Source: an uncultured Bdellovibrio sp. (lineage in GTDB: Bacteria; Bdellovibrionota; Bdellovibrionia; Bdellovibrionales; Bdellovibrionaceae). Taken from it: a stretch of 45,178 nt of DNA. Location of the stretch: contig NZ_CAMLDV010000008.1 of assembly GCF_946478835.1 (NCBI RefSeq), forward strand, positions 1 to 45,178, in the 5' to 3' direction. Position numbers and translations under genes: made by a program. Below are positions 43,087 to 45,178 of this stretch, piece by piece. Numbering within the stretch: the stretch's first letter is position 1; every line of letters begins with the position of its first letter. The notes beneath the pieces were generated by a model. The model was not told the DNA's origin, ran no database searches, and saw only the letters and a program-made list of their open reading frames with translations.

Positions 43087-44406
43087 ATGGATTTTTGGAC
43101 GAAGCTGAAGGAACAGCGTCACTCTTTAACTTCGACGACGCTCACAGCGATTGTTTTGCGTGTTTCTCTTGTAGTGGGAATTACGGCAGGACTCACTTAT
43201 TGGCATTTATCCCACGAAATAGAAAAGACGTCTCTGACGACTCTTGAAAAGTACGTGCGCGAGCGTTCCCTTAGAGAAAGAGAAATCTTTAAGCTCGCCC
43301 GCGACAATCATTATGCTCTCAGAAGTGAACTGATCGAGGTCTTCCGAAAACTAGAAAAATCCAATGAAGATCCAGTGGCTGAGTTCGGTTCTCTGGTTCA
43401 CAGGGAACCTGACGGAGCTTTGCGCTCGCCCCATTCAAAGCCGGGTGTAAAAAAAGAACTGGATATCTGGGTTGCAAAAAATGCCAATAACGACGCTTTG
43501 TTTCGCAGAAAGGTCGTCGCATTTTCAAAAATCCTTTTGCGTTATGCCCCGGCATTTCATGTGAGATTCACGGATACTTATATTGCTTTATCAGAAAATG
43601 CGAACCTGGTTTATTGGCCCGAGTTTCCAGACTGGAGCGCAGGTACGCCTGCTAACTTTGATTATTCAAGTTACGAACTTTATCAAATTGGAAAGAAACA
43701 AAACAATCCTGAACGCAAAACGCAGTGGTCAGGAGTTTACTTTGACGACGCAATCAGAAAGTGGATGGTTTCAGCAAGCACGCCCTTTGATGACAGTCGC
43801 GGATTTTTTGCCGGAGTTATCGGACATGATGTGATGATTGACGACTTGATCAGCCGAACTACGAACGAGGGCCTTCCGGGAACTTATAATATCCTCATCA
43901 GTGGTAACGGGCGTTTGATCGCGCATCCTCAGAAAATGGATCGGATTGTCGCTGCAAAAGGGCTTCTTTCCGTCGACAACGCCCAAGACCCGCAACTCGT
44001 GGATATTTTTAACGAGATAAAAAGAAGTTTTCGTGAAAATACGGCGGAAAAAATCATCAACCAGGGTGAGTACGACCAGTTTTTGGCTGTCAGTTACATA
44101 CCTGAAACGGACTGGTACTTTGTCACTGTTTCTCCGAAGTCGTTGATTCGACAAACGGCGAATACTGCGGCGATTTTCATTATTCTTGTCGGCATAGGCT
44201 CTTTGCTTTTGGATATTGCGCTTTTATATTTGATTTTCAGAAGGAAGGTGGCTGAACCGTTAGAACAGTTCATCCGGGCCACTGAAAGCATTGCAAAGGG
44301 CGAAGATGAAATCGTCTTGCCCGTTGAGCGCAAAGATGAAATTGGCAGACTTTCGCGATCCTTCGCTTCTATGGCAAAAAAAATCCGAGAGGCGCGCAAG
44401 AGCTAG
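43087..44406 (+). CDS. Cache-HAMP membrane sensor without an output domain
   Basis: 439 residues: short cytoplasmic N-terminus, membrane segment ~19-41 ([18 protein letters not shown]), large periplasmic Cache-like domain (~45-355, with [21 protein letters not shown] and [21 protein letters not shown]-like strands, [16 protein letters not shown]), second membrane segment ~358-382, then a HAMP domain ([38 protein letters not shown]). The chain ends right after HAMP. Such proteins usually carry a kinase, GGDEF or chemotaxis domain; none follows, and its stop overlaps the convergent reductase gene by four bases. It starts 16 bases after the PLD gene, so they may be co-transcribed. Confidence 0.85.
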   Translation: MDFWTKLKEQRHSLTSTTLTAIVLRVSLVVGITAGLTYWHLSHEIEKTSLTTLEKYVRERSLREREIFKLARDNHYALRSELIEVFRKLEKSNEDPVAEFGSLVHREPDGALRSPHSKPGVKKELDIWVAKNANNDALFRRKVVAFSKILLRYAPAFHVRFTDTYIALSENANLVYWPEFPDWSAGTPANFDYSSYELYQIGKKQNNPERKTQWSGVYFDDAIRKWMVSASTPFDDSRGFFAGVIGHDVMIDDLISRTTNEGLPGTYNILISGNGRLIAHPQKMDRIVAAKGLLSVDNAQDPQLVDIFNEIKRSFRENTAEKIINQGEYDQFLAVSYIPETDWYFVTVSPKSLIRQTANTAAIFIILVGIGSLLLDIALLYLIFRRKVAEPLEQFIRATESIAKGEDEIVLPVERKDEIGRLSRSFASMAKKIREARKS

Positions 44407-45178
44407 TGTTTGTACATACGATCTTCAAAGGAAGCGAGAGCAGCCTTCGCACCTTCACCCATGGCAATCACGATCTGCTTATAAGGAGTCGTTGTGACGT
44501 CTCCGGCAGCGTAAATGCCTGGCATAGACGTGCGACCTTTTTCATCGACGACGATTTCACCAAATTTTGTAAGTTCCACCGTGTCTTTTAAAAACTGACT
44601 GTTGGGAACAAGACCAATTTGAACAAAGATACCATCAAGATCGATTTTCTCTGGCTTGTTAACTGAACGATCCACGTATTCAAGCTGAGTCACTTTGCTT
44701 CCATCGCCGGTGATCTTTTCCGTTTTTGCACTGGTGATGATAGAAACATTTGGCAATGATTTCAGTTTATCAACCAAGATTTGATCGGCTTTGAGTTGAT
44801 CGTTGTATTCAAACACAACCACTTCACGCACGATCCCCGCAAGGTCAATAGCCGCTTCAACGCCAGAGTTTCCTCCGCCGATCACAGCCACTTTTTTACC
44901 TTTATAGAAAGGTCCATCACAGTGAGGGCAGTAAGCGACACCACGGCCCAAATATTCTTTTTCACCTTCAACACCGAGTTCACGCCATTTAGCGCCGGTT
45001 GGGCCGATGATCGAATCCGCCGTGAGGTGTTCACCACTGTCAAGTTCAATCGCTTTAAGTCCCCCGTCGGGGCGGATCTTTTTAACACGGCGATTTTCAA
45101 AAACTTTGATTGGATAACTGGCCACGTGTTGGTTGAGTTGCGCTGCCAACTGAGGTCCTTCCGTGTAAGTCACATAGA
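44403..45178 (-). CDS. ahpF: AhpF-like alkyl hydroperoxide reductase flavoprotein, 5' part outside the window
   Basis: Visible part is the C-terminal thioredoxin-reductase-like half: [20 protein letters not shown] with the redox CPHC and [47 protein letters not shown] and [20 protein letters not shown], matching E. coli AhpF almost block by block. It would reduce AhpC using NADH and FAD. The frame is open to the window edge, so whether the N-terminal AhpF thioredoxin-like domain is present cannot be seen; plain TrxB is the alternative, but the CPHC and GIFVQIGL forms favour AhpF. Confidence 0.88.
   Translation of the reverse strand, partial: YVTYTEGPQLAAQLNQHVASYPIKVFENRRVKKIRPDGGLKAIELDSGEHLTADSIIGPTGAKWRELGVEGEKEYLGRGVAYCPHCDGPFYKGKKVAVIGGGNSGVEAAIDLAGIVREVVVFEYNDQLKADQILVDKLKSLPNVSIITSAKTEKITGDGSKVTQLEYVDRSVNKPEKIDLDGIFVQIGLVPNSQFLKDTVELTKFGEIVVDEKGRTSMPGIYAAGDVTTTPYKQIVIAMGEGAKAALASFEDRMYKH

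Noticed and set aside
1..45178. CRISPR arrays, tRNA or rRNA genes, prophage modules
   Set aside because: No regular short repeats with spacers, no tRNA cloverleaf-like segment and no phage structural or integrase genes were seen on reading both strands.

Overview
The window reads as chromosomal DNA of a predatory or free-living Bdellovibrio-type bacterium (Bdellovibrionota). This is inferred from protein style and not from a marker gene. The evidence is the many exported proteins of unknown function, the short cysteine-anchored proteins with a Q-N-C motif after the signal segment, PilZ proteins, an HNH/DUF222-like protein, and very dense gene packing with 1-4 base start/stop overlaps. No rRNA, tRNA, CRISPR array, prophage or insertion-sequence transposase was seen.

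Layout. 1-4.3 kb: a cut FKBP-type prolyl isomerase coupled to pdxH, then leftward genes (secreted protein, GNAT acetyltransferase, PEGA-like protein, apaG, an endonuclease/exonuclease/phosphatase protein). 4.3-10.1 kb: leucyl aminopeptidase, a zinc-finger protein coupled to an FtsH paralogue, then a conserved unknown protein coupled to a DUF502 membrane protein. 10.3-15.9 kb: a subtilisin protease fused to a cytoplasmic PilZ domain, a cyclic-nucleotide-gated-type K+ channel, a small secreted protein and MgtE. Two copies of a ~185-bp repeat in inverted orientation lie directly behind the protease gene and behind mgtE, and bracket the channel segment. 16-24 kb: a 2OG-Fe(II) oxygenase coupled to two ABC half-transporters that look like the two halves of an ABCC/MRP exporter, a Tat-exported flavin amine oxidase, and a secreted protein with a BPI/TULIP-like pattern. 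24.0-24.8 kb is non-coding with a perfect hairpin. 24.8-28.4 kb: HNH protein, BNR_4 beta-propeller and an outer-membrane barrel.

28.6-36.0 kb is the most unusual block: a CxxCH protein interrupted by an in-frame amber codon, a Tat-exported DUF1501-like protein, two Q-N-C proteins (one with a CxxCH domain), a YceI protein, then on the other strand a barrel protein and a fused monoheme cytochrome-porin resembling Cyc2. I infer an envelope redox module, but this is unproven. 36.1-45.2 kb: a membrane PilZ protein, folE, a frameshifted pepN, a VOC protein, a lipoprotein of the phospholipase D superfamily, a Cache-HAMP sensor with no output domain, and the end of an AhpF-like reductase.

The best candidates for something undescribed are the inverted-repeat-bounded channel segment with its strand-composition switch, the protease-PilZ fusion with an internal Gly-Cys sorting-like motif, the cytochrome/DUF1501/YceI/Cyc2-like block, the bacterial BPI-like protein and the oxygenase-coupled split ABCC exporter. 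Two genes (28.6 kb and pepN) are broken in this sequence; the pepN lesion is explained well by a 23-base deletion between short direct repeats. All family assignments come from motif recognition by eye; no database search was run.
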